DNA from: Prevotella sp.
Lineage (GTDB): Bacteria; Bacteroidota; Bacteroidia; Bacteroidales; Dysgonomonadaceae
NCBI GenBank assembly: GCA_031271965.1
Contig: JAISUS010000008.1
Coordinates: forward strand, 62,001 to 126,000
DNA: 64,000 nt
Direction: 5' to 3'
The position numbers were made by a program, and so were the translations under genes. Positions 45,101-53,825 of this stretch are shown one piece after another; position 1 is the stretch's first letter, and each line of letters starts with the position of its first letter. A model generated the notes under the pieces. It was not told where the DNA came from. It searched no databases and saw nothing but the letters and a program-made list of their open reading frames with translations.

Positions 45101-46155
45101 ATACTGTAACTGTAGAAGACAATGGAAAAGGGATATCTAACAATCATAAAAAACTGATATTCGATCCTTTTTATCAGGTGCAAACCGACGACAGAAAGAT
45201 TGGCACAGGTTTGGGCTTAGCTCTTGCCAAGAACCTGACAGAAGTGCTGGGAGGGACAATAAATGTAGCAGATGGTAAAAACGGAGGGACTTTATTCACT
45301 TTCAAATTCTCTGATATAGAGACAGTTATAAAAAATGAATTTGAAAATGAATCCTTCGTATTAACTCCAACAGAAAATGTTTTTCAATCTGGCAGCAATA
45401 CTCAGTACAATATTTTGATAGTAGAAGACAACGCGGAGATGAATTCCTTTATAAAAAGAGCTTTACAGAGCGAATATATTGTTGACTCTTCTTTCAATGC
45501 AACCGAAGCATTGGCCCTGCTTGAAGATAAAAGTTATGATATAATCATATCAGATATAATGATGCCCGGCATCGATGGTATTTCATTTACCAAGAAATTA
45601 AAATTAGATATCAATTATAGTCACATACCAATTATACTGTTGTCTGCTAAAACAGAAAATGCAGTCAAAATAGAAGGTTTGTTATCGGGAGCTGATGTGT
45701 TTATCGAAAAACCTTTTTCGATGTCGTACCTCAAAGCACAAGTTTTAAGCCTGCTTGAGAATAGAAAGGCAATGCTGGATGCTTTTAACCGTTCGCCTCT
45801 AACGTCTTATTCGAATCTTGTTTCAAATAAGAGCGATGAAATATTCCTCAACAAATTGAATGATGAAATAGAAAAACACATATCAGACGAGAACTTCTCT
45901 GTGGAATCATTAACAGAAATACTCAGCATCAGCCGCTCCAACCTGCAACGCAAACTGAAAACCATAAGCGGATTAACGCCAGGTGACTATCTTCGCAATT
46001 ATCGTTTAAGGAAAGCTTGCAAATTATTATTAGAAACCGATATGCGAATAAATGAAGTTGCTTACAATGTAGGATTCAGCTCCCCATCTTATTTCGCAAA
46101 AGTCTTTCAGAAAAGTTACAATATGTCGCCTAAGGAATTTGTCAACAAATACTGA
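42160..46155 (+). CDS. Hybrid two-component system regulator (HTCS)
   Basis: The 1331-aa single-chain sensor-regulator has a signal peptide (1-23), a two-propeller periplasmic sensor of about 14 Reg_prop repeats (25-680; GNIWVGS, GTIWVGN, GGIWIGT, GNLWIAT, NNLWIGT, GNLWLAS, GNLWISC), a Y_Y_Y domain (about 700-770), one membrane helix (about 785-806), a HisKA domain with His842 in AHEIRTP, a HATPase domain (GNLLTNALKY, DNGKG at 987-991, GTGLGL at 1015-1020), a receiver with phospho-acceptor Asp1132 in ISDIMMPG and Lys1184, and an AraC-type DNA-binding domain (1232-1331). All catalytic residues are present. It senses an oligosaccharide in the periplasm and activates PUL promoters; the divergent GH43 cluster is the obvious target. 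Confidence 0.97.
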   Translation: MNVTKSIITLLFVLSTSLSVFSQESFDFHFRKIQVNDGLSENAIYCILQDSRGFMWFGTKDGLNRFDGNNFRIFRYDKKKNNSLGNNFIRCLIEGEGGILYVGTDAGLYIMNIVEETFTKVTEPTREGVILTRAVNTLYTDKDGNIWVGSMDQGVFRYNPKQKRLVKVELSKHNLEANTNWFIYSDLSGTIWVGNRLGLLRYNKDTDKLDPVDSIFGYSEKSHNEVLSILEDNKGNFWLGTWASGLRLYDKHSDSYISYLNENNTSQYVTHIRAIFQYDEKSLLIGSDDGLFLFDLGTKKAKRIDKPELQYSLSDQNVYSICKDKEGGIWIGTYFGGVNYLNPSQLNIDTYYADHRTGTLSGKAISQFCEDLQGNLWIATEDGGINYFNAETKKISQPITTSYHNTHALLLDGNNLWIGTFSRGVDVYNIKTKSLSNYRSKSDNKNTLNDDCIFSLYKTRQGDIYAGTPAGLNKYDKINNIFIPIPSIRGFIYDIKEDNLGNLWLASYGAGAIKLNSRSGKWIHYDDILNKDNPIVGSKLTSVYIDSQRRILFSSEGRGIFVYDAQADNFINITESEGLPNNVVYGILDDPFGNLWISCNKGLVCFNLSTPFDSRLYNKEDGLQSNQFNYKSSYKAKNGRFYFGGINGFSSFYPQDLNANKNVITPPVEITGIKLFENSGAELENEIQIKLNKRQKIELPYNKASFMISYVSLSYVTQTKNRYAYKLEGADADWNYVENNKSVTYVNLPYGKYLFKVKATNNDGLWNETGSEIEIEILPPFWLSLPAKILYFILLISLTYAILSYYWKKNKQKQAQQLETFKIEQETLAFKSKIDFFTTIAHEIRTPLSLISAPLEEVININKGNSDTRQNLLIIEKNCSRLTVLINQLLDFRKMDSTRYIINPEGIDLKEFIIELYERFKKTAQSKQINFILDLPEDKEIDINADTDALTKIIGNLLTNALKYTKDKIVLTLICNSDKSYTVTVEDNGKGISNNHKKLIFDPFYQVQTDDRKIGTGLGLALAKNLTEVLGGTINVADGKNGGTLFTFKFSDIETVIKNEFENESFVLTPTENVFQSGSNTQYNILIVEDNAEMNSFIKRALQSEYIVDSSFNATEALALLEDKSYDIIISDIMMPGIDGISFTKKLKLDINYSHIPIILLSAKTENAVKIEGLLSGADVFIEKPFSMSYLKAQVLSLLENRKAMLDAFNRSPLTSYSNLVSNKSDEIFLNKLNDEIEKHISDENFSVESLTEILSISRSNLQRKLKTISGLTPGDYLRNYRLRKACKLLLETDMRINEVAYNVGFSSPSYFAKVFQKSYNMSPKEFVNKY

Positions 46156-46169
46156 TATTTTCATATAAC

Positions 46170-46213
46170 AAAGAGAGCAAAAGACGATTTTAGTATTCGG
46201 TTTTGCTCTCTTT
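46170..46213. terminator. Bidirectional terminator, HTCS / RND operon
   Basis: AAAGAGAGCAAAA (46170-46182) and TTTTGCTCTCTTT (46201-46213) are a perfect 13-bp inverted repeat between convergent genes, 15 bases from each stop. Confidence 0.85.
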
Positions 46214-46229
46214 AAATTAATTAATCAAT

Positions 46230-46418
46230 TCACCGTTTAACTTTTAATTTATCGAGCAGGATCTCCAACGGACAAAATTTAGTAAATGAAGACTGTATCA
46301 GATTCACACCTACAAATGCAGGCAACAACAGCCATCCTACAGACATAAAGTAAGCTAAGGATATACCTATCAGCACCATTATTCCCGCCACTATCCGTAC
46401 AATATATTCATCTTTCAT
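46230..46418 (-). CDS. YgaP-like transmembrane protein (DUF2892)
   Basis: The 62-aa protein has two membrane helices (about 8-27 and 28-45) and the family motif FVGVNLIQSSFTKFCPLEILL, matching the DUF2892 transmembrane domain otherwise found at the end of YgaP rhodaneses. The frame begins at a TTG that overlaps the stop of the PII-like gene (46424), but the ATG at 46418, two bases after that stop, is the likelier start. It is the last gene of the RND operon. Function in this context is not known. Confidence 0.8.
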   Translation of the reverse strand: MKDEYIVRIVAGIMVLIGISLAYFMSVGWLLLPAFVGVNLIQSSFTKFCPLEILLDKLKVKR

Positions 46419-46420
46419 AA

Positions 46421-46732
46421 TCAAACCAATTTTGAGAAATTCTCTACATCTAAAACAAAGGCATGTACAGGAAAAGGATTATTCGTTTCTATATTGCAAC
46501 TATCTATTTCAGCAATAGCCTTATCCGCTGTTTCTTTTGCAACAAAGCTGAAAAGCATTATCGAATTAGTTTTTGCATTACTTCCGTTCGCTGCAAACCA
46601 ACCTAAGTTTTCTTCCTTCTTTTTATACCCGGTGATATTGGTTACACTGAACCGTTTCACCCCGGCATCTTGGAGCAAGCTTGCAACTCGCTCCTGATAT
46701 TCTTTGATACTTAATACAACTAATAGTTTCAT
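46421..46732 (-). CDS. PII-like signalling protein
   Basis: This 103-aa soluble protein starts MKLLVVLSIKEYQERVASLLQDAGVKRFSVTNITGYKK and has the beta-alpha-beta layout of PII superfamily proteins, with a flexible loop around residues 40-55 (KKKEENLGWFAANGSN) where PII proteins carry the T loop, and the AKETADKAIAEIDSCN helix. Small PII-like proteins occur at the end of RND operons in Bacteroidota. It begins 2 bases after the pump gene's stop, so it is co-translated with it. It may regulate the pump by binding a small molecule; no ligand can be read from the sequence. Confidence 0.7.
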   Translation of the reverse strand: MKLLVVLSIKEYQERVASLLQDAGVKRFSVTNITGYKKKEENLGWFAANGSNAKTNSIMLFSFVAKETADKAIAEIDSCNIETNNPFPVHAFVLDVENFSKLV

Positions 46733-46734
46733 AA

Positions 46735-49700
46735 TTATTTGACTTTCTTTTTCAACATTTTGTAATATAGCAGCGGTACAACAATCAATGTAAGTACGGT
46801 AGAGGTTATCGTTCCGCCCATCAAAGAGATTGCCAGACCTTGGAATATAGGGTCGAATAGGATAACTATCGCCCCTAACACTACTCCTCCGGCAGTCAAT
46901 ATGATAGGCGTGGTGCGCACTGCTCCTGCTTCAATAACAGCTTGCTTTAATGGAATACCATCTTTGAGCCGTATATCTATAAAGTCAATCAGCAATACCG
47001 AATTGCGCACCATAATTCCTGCAAGAGCTATGAATCCAATCATAGACGGAGCACTAAAGTAAGCTCCCATAATCCAGTGTCCGAAGATGATACCTATTAG
47101 CGACAGAGGGATAGCTGCCAATTGCACCAATGGTGTGATAAAGTTTTGGAACCATGCGACAATTAGTACATATATAATAATTAATACAAATAAGAATGCT
47201 AAACCCAGATCACGAAACACTTCATATGTTATCTGCCATTCTCCATCCCATTTTAAAGCGAAGTTATCTTCGTATTTTGGTTGCTCGCTATATTCTTCCG
47301 ACAGAGTATATCCTTCGGGTAATTTTACCTGCGATAATTTATCAGACACTTCCGTAATAGGATATATAGGACTTTCCAAACTTCCGGCGACTTCGGTCAA
47401 TACATATACCACCCGCTTCTGATCTTTGCGATGAATACTCTTTTCTTTCTCGTCCTCAGTCACTTTTACCAAGTCGCCCACAGGAATCGCCATTCCTCGT
47501 TGGTTGACCACCTTCATGCTGAGTACATCCTCGATACTCGATTTTTCTTTCTCCGAAAGTTGTAATACAATCCCTACCTGATTGACTGTCGAAGGTTGAT
47601 GCAGTACTCCTACCGACATTCCGGACAATGCAGCATACATATTTTGCACCACTTGTGCATTAAGAATACCTAATTTCATTGCTTTGTCTTTATCTACCTC
47701 GAATTTATATTCGGTTTGAGCGTCCTCTACCGACCAATCCACGTCGACAACATTTTCGGTTGATGCCAGCATATCTCTTACTTGTTTAGCTACATAAATC
47801 TGCTGTTTATAGTCAGGGCCATATATTTCAGCAGCAATTGTAGACATCACCGGAGGACCCGGTGGTACTTCTACTACCTTAACATTGGCATTGTATTTTT
47901 TGCCGATAGCTTGCAAATCGGCACGCACCGACGTGGCTATATCATGGCTTTGTTCTTTGCGTTCACCCTTGTCTACAAGATTAACTTGTATATCAGCCAC
48001 ATTATCCCCCATGCGCATATCATAGTGACGTACTAGTCCGTTGAAGCTGATAGGCGCGGATGTTCCCACGTAAGTTTGATAATTTTTCACTTTATCATTT
48101 CGGCTGATATACACAGCTAATTCTTTAGTCACGGCAGCAGTACGTTCCAGAGTTGTGCCTTCGGGCATATCTATTACCACTTGGAATTCATTCTTGTTAT
48201 CGAAAGGCAGCATCTTTACCGGAACCGATTTTGTATAAAACAACACAAACGATCCCAGCAAAACAACAGTTAAGCCAATCATAAATGTCCAACGGCGTTT
48301 TCTGTTTTCCAGAAACGGAGTCACTATTTTAGCATATAATTTGTATATTTTCGTTTCGTGCAAATCAGGCTCTTTTTCTTCTCTTTCGTGTCCTTCTCCT
48401 TTTTTCTCTTTATGTCTTAAGAATAAATAGCCGAAATATGGAGTCAACGTCAGAGCTACTAGTAAAGAGAAAATCATGGCTATCGATGCCCCAATAGGCA
48501 TCGGGCTCATATAGGGGCCCATCATTCCCGATACGAACGCCATAGGCAGTACGGCAGCGATAACAGTCAGCGTAGCCAAAATAGTAGGGTTACCTACTTC
48601 GTTGATGGCATACAGAGCCGCTTGCAATGGTGGTAATTTCTTCATTTTGAAATGACGGTGCATATTTTCGGCAATCACAATGGAGTCATCGACCACAATA
48701 CCTGTTACAAACACTAATGCAAACAACGTAATTCTATTGAGCGTATAGCCTAAAAAGTAATAAGCGAACAGTGTCAGAGCAAAAGTTACAGGGACGGAAA
48801 GGAATACCACCAATCCACCACGCCAGCCCATTGCCAACATCACAAACAAGGTTACTACTATAATTGCGATAGACAGGTGAAACAGTAGTTCCGATACTTT
48901 GTGCGATGCCGTTTCACCGTAATTACGGGTAACTTCCACATTCAGGTCGTTTGTGATAACATCTTTTTTCAGGTGCTCTACTTTGTCAATCACCACTTCC
49001 GCCAGTTTCATGGCATCAGCACCTTTTTTCTTCGCAATAGAAATAGTCACCGCCGAATAGTCGTCGGGAATACCGGCTTTTTTATCTCCCGATGCAGCTC
49101 CATATCCAAACGAAACATATTGTTTGGGTACTTCTGCCCCGTCTTCTACTTCTGCTATTTGATACAGGTAAACCGGCTGATTGTCATTTACTCCTACGAT
49201 CAGATTTTTCACTTCTTCCACTTCGGCAAAGAAATTTCCTGTTTGCACAGAATAGACCATGTCTCCTGTTATAATATTGCCGCTTTGCATTTGTGCATTA
49301 TTGGCTTGCAATGATTGGGCTATTGTGCCAAAATCGAGCTTACTACCCGCCATCTTATCTTTGTCAAGCATTACTTTCACCTGACGGCTTTGCCCTCCGA
49401 CAATATTCACTTGTGCTACATCGGGTATTTTCTTTATTTCATTACCAACTACTTCGGCCACCTGACGTATCTGATAATCGCCCATTTTATTGCTCCAAAG
49501 AGTAAAGGCTAAGGCAGGCACATCGTCTATAGCTCGCGATTTTACCAAAGGCATCGTTGCTCCTTGAGGCATGCGATCCATATTTTTCATCATCTCGTTG
49601 TAGAGCTTAACCAACGAACGCTCTACATCTTCACCCACATAAAACTGTACGGTAAGCATACCCATACCATTCATTGAGGTAGAATAGACATGTTCTACGC

Positions 49701-49941
49701 CTTTGATATTGGAAATAATTTTTTCGATAGGTTGTATTACTCCCGACTCTACTTCCTGAGGTGTTGCTCCGGGATAACCGACCATAATATCCGCCATTGG
49801 AACTTCAATCTGAGGTTCTTCTTCGCGTGGAATAAAATATATGCTGAACAGCCCTAAGAGCATAAAGGCAAACATGAGCAGAATACTCAATTTCGACCTG
49901 ATAAACGCGCCGGCTATTTTTCCTGAAATTCCGTTTTCCAT
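46735..49941 (-). CDS. RND efflux pump inner-membrane subunit
   Basis: The 1068-aa product has the RND layout: TM1 at about 14-34 (SKLSILLMFAFMLLGLFSIYFIP), a large periplasmic loop with VGYPGATPQEVESGVIQPIEKIISNIKGVEHV, six central helices including FVTGIVVDDSIVIAENMHRHF (the twin Asp of proton transfer in TM4), a second periplasmic loop with VPPGPPVMSTIAAEIYGP, and six C-terminal helices with FIALAGIMVRNSVLLIDF. The sequence resembles the AcrB/HAE1-like branch rather than heavy-metal CzcA pumps, though it is shorter in the pore region. It works with the adaptor and TolC-type channel encoded upstream. Confidence 0.93.
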   Translation of the reverse strand: MENGISGKIAGAFIRSKLSILLMFAFMLLGLFSIYFIPREEEPQIEVPMADIMVGYPGATPQEVESGVIQPIEKIISNIKGVEHVYSTSMNGMGMLTVQFYVGEDVERSLVKLYNEMMKNMDRMPQGATMPLVKSRAIDDVPALAFTLWSNKMGDYQIRQVAEVVGNEIKKIPDVAQVNIVGGQSRQVKVMLDKDKMAGSKLDFGTIAQSLQANNAQMQSGNIITGDMVYSVQTGNFFAEVEEVKNLIVGVNDNQPVYLYQIAEVEDGAEVPKQYVSFGYGAASGDKKAGIPDDYSAVTISIAKKKGADAMKLAEVVIDKVEHLKKDVITNDLNVEVTRNYGETASHKVSELLFHLSIAIIVVTLFVMLAMGWRGGLVVFLSVPVTFALTLFAYYFLGYTLNRITLFALVFVTGIVVDDSIVIAENMHRHFKMKKLPPLQAALYAINEVGNPTILATLTVIAAVLPMAFVSGMMGPYMSPMPIGASIAMIFSLLVALTLTPYFGYLFLRHKEKKGEGHEREEKEPDLHETKIYKLYAKIVTPFLENRKRRWTFMIGLTVVLLGSFVLFYTKSVPVKMLPFDNKNEFQVVIDMPEGTTLERTAAVTKELAVYISRNDKVKNYQTYVGTSAPISFNGLVRHYDMRMGDNVADIQVNLVDKGERKEQSHDIATSVRADLQAIGKKYNANVKVVEVPPGPPVMSTIAAEIYGPDYKQQIYVAKQVRDMLASTENVVDVDWSVEDAQTEYKFEVDKDKAMKLGILNAQVVQNMYAALSGMSVGVLHQPSTVNQVGIVLQLSEKEKSSIEDVLSMKVVNQRGMAIPVGDLVKVTEDEKEKSIHRKDQKRVVYVLTEVAGSLESPIYPITEVSDKLSQVKLPEGYTLSEEYSEQPKYEDNFALKWDGEWQITYEVFRDLGLAFLFVLIIIYVLIVAWFQNFITPLVQLAAIPLSLIGIIFGHWIMGAYFSAPSMIGFIALAGIMVRNSVLLIDFIDIRLKDGIPLKQAVIEAGAVRTTPIILTAGGVVLGAIVILFDPIFQGLAISLMGGTITSTVLTLIVVPLLYYKMLKKKVK

Positions 49942-49945
49942 AATA

Positions 49946-51028
49946 TTATTTATTTACAGATACTTTTACTCCGTTGTATAGTCTACCCTCTGCTTTAGAA
50001 ACAATTCTGTCGTTCTGGCTCAAGCCCGAAAGTACTTCTACCTGATTGCCGATTGTCTTACCTAAACGTATCCAGCGTAAATTAGCCTGGTTTTGATCGT
50101 CTACCACATATACACCTGTCAGTTGGTCTCGATAAACAATTGAGTTTTTATCCAGCATGATTTTAGACGTGATATTCTCACCTGTTTTATTCGGTATCAA
50201 TATATTCACATACATTCCCGGACGTATATTCTCTTTATCTTTTGTATCGATAGCCAGCTTCATAGAATATTGCCCTCCTGTGCGGAACGCCGACGGACTG
50301 AGTTCTGATACTTTTCCTTCAATGGATGCACCTAATGACTTCAGTTCTATTTTGGCGACATCCCCAACTTTTACGTACTGTATATAATTTTCGGGGATAG
50401 ATGCTGTAACCTGCAATTCACCATTCTGTTCAATCGTTAGAATGGGCATTCCCGGATTTGCCATGCTCCCTTCATCCATCATTTTTTGTGTTACAACTCC
50501 CGAAAATGGTGCACGGATATTCATGTAGGAAAGCATCGCATTTACTTCGTTCATCTGTTGACGGGCCATTTGTACTTTGGCATTCATTGATGTGTTTTGT
50601 AATGCAACGTTTTCAAGTTCTTTATCAGATACACTATTTTGCCCGCGCAGCGTTTTAAAACGGTCATAATCCCGTTGTGCATTTTTCGCAGCAGCTTCGG
50701 CTTCGGTAATCATAGCCTGTACCTGTGCTTTTTTTGCAAGTATATCATCGCTACTAATAGATACAAGAAGCTGTCCTGATGCTACTCTTTCACCCGGTTT
50801 TACATATATCTTGTTTACATAACCCATCATACGAGTGCTGATATTGGCGGTTTGCTTGGCTGTGACCTCGCCGCTAAGGTAAAATCCTTCGTTTGTGGAC
50901 TGAGCCGGGGAGTAAACCTCCACTTTTATCGCCGATTCTGATTTGTCTTCTTGCTTATCGGAAGAAGAACAGGAATAGAGTGTGACTATTCCGAAAATTC
51001 CCAAAAATGTATTTCTTAAAGTTTTCAT
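49946..51028 (-). CDS. RND periplasmic adaptor (membrane fusion) lipoprotein
   Basis: The lipoprotein signal ends LYSC (Cys20). The 360-aa protein shows HlyD/AcrA features: biotinyl-lipoyl halves (GYVNKIYVKPGERVASGQLLVSI and NIRAPFSGVVTQKMMDEGSMANPGMPILTI) flanking a coiled-coil hairpin (about 105-170), then beta-barrel and membrane-proximal domains (GDVAKIELKSLGASIEGKVSELSP, NIRPGMYVNILIP). It links the pump (4 bases downstream) to the outer-membrane channel (23 bases upstream). Confidence 0.93.
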   Translation of the reverse strand: MKTLRNTFLGIFGIVTLYSCSSSDKQEDKSESAIKVEVYSPAQSTNEGFYLSGEVTAKQTANISTRMMGYVNKIYVKPGERVASGQLLVSISSDDILAKKAQVQAMITEAEAAAKNAQRDYDRFKTLRGQNSVSDKELENVALQNTSMNAKVQMARQQMNEVNAMLSYMNIRAPFSGVVTQKMMDEGSMANPGMPILTIEQNGELQVTASIPENYIQYVKVGDVAKIELKSLGASIEGKVSELSPSAFRTGGQYSMKLAIDTKDKENIRPGMYVNILIPNKTGENITSKIMLDKNSIVYRDQLTGVYVVDDQNQANLRWIRLGKTIGNQVEVLSGLSQNDRIVSKAEGRLYNGVKVSVNK

Positions 51029-51051
51029 TATTAATTGATATGTTTGATTTG

Positions 51052-52362
51052 TTATTTAACCTTTGATAAAAAATCGAGATATGCCTTAGTTATATTATAT
51101 GACATGATGGCCTGTGCCAACAATAGTTTCTGTTGAGAAAGTTGAGCTTGCGCCATTAATAAATCCGTGGTACTTACCAGACCTTCCCGATGACGGTTGG
51201 AGAGGATACGTAAGGCTTCATCAGCTTGTTCTACGCTTGCTTTCTGTTTATCGATTTCTATTTGGGAATCGTTCAGATCTCGCTTGGTTTTATCCAGCTC
51301 CAGTTGTTCCTTCTTAATATGTAAGTCTAACTCTTCCTGCATTTTGCGGTGTTGGAACTGAGCCGATTTCATCTTACTCCGGCTTTGATTGCCTGAAAAT
51401 ATTGTCCAGCTTAAGTTTATACCAACCAGGTAAGAATCATTCCCAAATTTGAAAGCCTTCGAATCATTCAGGCTATATGAGCCAAAAGCATTAATTCGTG
51501 GCAGGAATGCCATTTGAGAGGATTTCACCATCATGTTTGTTGCATCCACAGCTTTGTTTAGTGCCATGATATCGGAACGCAGAGCCGAGAGGTCCCTATC
51601 TTGAGGCAACTCTATTTTCTGGGACAATGAATCTGTTGTAAAGACATCACCATCAGCCTCAAACCCCATCAATAGGCGAAGTCCATCTGATGCATTATAG
51701 ATATTACTCTCAGCTTTTGCCAAAGCACTCTCAATAGTATTGACTTGTACCTGAGCATTTAACACATCTGATTTCTGAATCAAACCCTGATTATAAAAAT
51801 TAGTGACAGATTGATGTATTTGTTTTACATCTTGCAATGATTTTTGCAAAATAGAATGAGCCTGATAAGACATTTGCAATTGAGTATACGCTTTTCGTAC
51901 TTCAAACTCGATATATTCTTTGGTACGTTCTGATTTGTATTTATAGGCTTCCTCGTTAGCTTTTGCACCTTTACGAGCATAAATCATATCCATATTTAAT
52001 AGTGGCAGCTTAGCTTCTATCTGAGTACCATAGTTTTGCCTTGCTCCGGGATGATTCAGCTTTACCGGGTCAAAATCCATTGCTGTTACTGATTCCTGTT
52101 GTAAGAGGAAGCCAAAAGCATTCAATGGATTATTTGTACTTAAAGCTGTATACCCTACCGTAATTTGGGGAAGGAATACGGCATCGGTCTGATGATAATT
52201 AGCATTCGCTACCTTACTATCTAAATCGGACATTTTCACATTACTGTTGTTTTTTACTGCAATTTCTACAGCTTCATCAGCGGAAATATACCGCGGATTC
52301 TGTGCCTGAACTACTAGCCCAAGACACATTACACTCAATGTAATAATAATTGATTTATTCAT
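51052..52362 (-). CDS. TolC-family outer-membrane efflux protein
   Basis: A signal peptide (1-20, VQAQ) precedes two OEP repeats of long coiled-coil helices (YISADEAVEIAVKNNSNVKMSDLDSKVANANY to LLMGFEADGD, and LRSDIMALNKAVDATNMMVKSSQMAFLPRINAFGSY to the C-terminus). The 436 residues are typical of Bacteroidota OEP proteins. It is the first gene of the operon and should form the channel of the tripartite efflux system. The region upstream carries three palindromes that look like repressor sites. Confidence 0.92.
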   Translation of the reverse strand: MNKSIIITLSVMCLGLVVQAQNPRYISADEAVEIAVKNNSNVKMSDLDSKVANANYHQTDAVFLPQITVGYTALSTNNPLNAFGFLLQQESVTAMDFDPVKLNHPGARQNYGTQIEAKLPLLNMDMIYARKGAKANEEAYKYKSERTKEYIEFEVRKAYTQLQMSYQAHSILQKSLQDVKQIHQSVTNFYNQGLIQKSDVLNAQVQVNTIESALAKAESNIYNASDGLRLLMGFEADGDVFTTDSLSQKIELPQDRDLSALRSDIMALNKAVDATNMMVKSSQMAFLPRINAFGSYSLNDSKAFKFGNDSYLVGINLSWTIFSGNQSRSKMKSAQFQHRKMQEELDLHIKKEQLELDKTKRDLNDSQIEIDKQKASVEQADEALRILSNRHREGLVSTTDLLMAQAQLSQQKLLLAQAIMSYNITKAYLDFLSKVK

Positions 52363-52405
52363 TTCTTATTCTAATCTGTTCTTGTTTACCCTTCTTTCTA
52401 TATAG

Positions 52406-52470
52406 TTTCCATTGGAAATATAAAACAAAGGAAAATAATATTTTCCAAAGAAACAAATTTCCATAGGAAA
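52406..52470. promoter_or_regulatory. Three GGAAA/TTTCC palindromes upstream of the efflux operon
   Basis: TTTCCATTGGAAA (52406-52418), GGAAAATAATATTTTCC (52430-52446) and TTTCCATAGGAAA (52458-52470) are perfect palindromes spaced about 24-28 bases apart, that is about 2-2.5 helical turns, in the intergenic region between the efflux operon and the divergent MBL gene. The repeated half-site GGAAA suggests several dimer sites for one repressor or activator. No regulator gene lies next to them. Confidence 0.65.
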
Positions 52471-52636
52471 ATATGTATATTTTATAATATCGATGCAATA
52501 CATTACCTATCCGGATAAACTTCAATACGGCCTTCACTTATTGCAACAGTCCACTCTATACAGTATCTTTGAACCATATAATATTCTCCCTCTGGTTTTT
52601 GGCATAGATTTTGTTTTATCTCTTTAAAATTTCTAC

Positions 52637-53770
52637 ATGAAACCGAAAACTAAAAAGAGGCTAAAGCGAACAATGATAATAATACTATCTATACTCGGCA
52701 TACTTGCTATTGCCATCATTATTTTACTCAATCAAGCTAATTTTGGTCGTACACCAACAGGAGAACGAAAGGAAAGAGTAAATAATTCTCCCAACTATCG
52801 TGACGGAAAGTTCCAAAATCTGAGCGAAACACCTCAACTGACAGGAGATAAGGGCTATGCAGCCATGATGTATGATTTTCTCTTTGGAGATTATAAACGT
52901 GTGACCCCAACAGGAGAAATACCTTCCGTAAAAACCGATTTACTCAATCTGGATCGCAAACAAGATATACTTGTCTGGTTCGGGCACTCATCCTATTTCA
53001 TACAGATAGATAATAAGCGGATATTAGTAGATCCTGTATTGGATGGAGTAGCTTCACCCATATCGTTTCTCAATAAGCCTTTCAAAGGGAGTAATATGTA
53101 TAAGACAAAAGATATTCCCGACATTGATTATTTGTTTATATCTCACGATCATTGGGATCACCTCGATTACGAGACTGTAATAACCCTGAAAGATCGTATC
53201 GGTAAGATAATTTGTGCACTTGGAACCGGTGAGCACTTCGAGAAATGGGGCTTTGATAAGGATAAAGTCATAGAACTGGATTGGAACGAAGAGACTTCTT
53301 TAGACGGAGGTTTTGCAACCTATTGTTTGCCTGCACGCCACTTTTCAGGCAGAGGATTATCGCCGAATCAATCTTTATGGGCCTCTTTCTTACTGCAAAC
53401 GCCTACAATGAAAATCTATTTGGGAGGAGATAGCGGATATGATACCCATTTCAGCCGGATAGGTGAGCGATTTGGAGAAATAGACCTTGCTATTTTAGAA
53501 AACGGTCAATATGGTTCGGGATGGAAATATATACACATGATGCCCGAACAAGTAGTACAGGCAGCTAAAGACTTAAATGCAAAGGTATTATTACCGGTGC
53601 ACTCTTCAAAATTCAAATTGGCAAACCATCCTTGGGATGAGCCTTTGATACAGGTCACTCAGGCAGCGGAAAAAGAAAACCAGCGCACACTAACCCCGAT
53701 GATCGGAGAGGTGGTCAATCTGAAAGATAGCACGCAGGTATTCTCTAAATGGTGGGTAGGGATTGAATAA
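52637..53770 (+). CDS. MBL-fold metal-dependent hydrolase
   Basis: An N-terminal membrane anchor (residues 8-30, RTMIIILSILGILAIAIIILL) is followed by a beta-lactamase-fold domain with ILVWFGHSSYFIQI, the metal motif SHDHWDHLD (near 173-181), CALGTGEHFEKWGFD, ARHFSGRGLSPNQSLWASF, IYLGGDSGYDTHF and PVHSSKFKLANHPW. This pattern matches the UlaG/NAPE-PLD-like subgroup of predicted phosphodiesterases or lactonases. It is transcribed alone and divergently from the efflux operon, with the palindromes between. Substrate unknown; the name is by motif only. Confidence 0.88.
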   Translation: MKPKTKKRLKRTMIIILSILGILAIAIIILLNQANFGRTPTGERKERVNNSPNYRDGKFQNLSETPQLTGDKGYAAMMYDFLFGDYKRVTPTGEIPSVKTDLLNLDRKQDILVWFGHSSYFIQIDNKRILVDPVLDGVASPISFLNKPFKGSNMYKTKDIPDIDYLFISHDHWDHLDYETVITLKDRIGKIICALGTGEHFEKWGFDKDKVIELDWNEETSLDGGFATYCLPARHFSGRGLSPNQSLWASFLLQTPTMKIYLGGDSGYDTHFSRIGERFGEIDLAILENGQYGSGWKYIHMMPEQVVQAAKDLNAKVLLPVHSSKFKLANHPWDEPLIQVTQAAEKENQRTLTPMIGEVVNLKDSTQVFSKWWVGIE

Positions 53771-53773
53771 ATA

Positions 53774-53809
53774 AAAACCCCAAGTACATTAATCTGTATT
53801 CAGGGTTTT
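53774..53809. terminator. Bidirectional terminator
   Basis: AAAACCC (53774-53780) and GGGTTTT (53803-53809) with an inner TACA/TGTA pairing, between the MBL gene and the convergent AraC gene. Confidence 0.55.
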
Positions 53810-53825
53810 ATATTAGAGCTATTTC

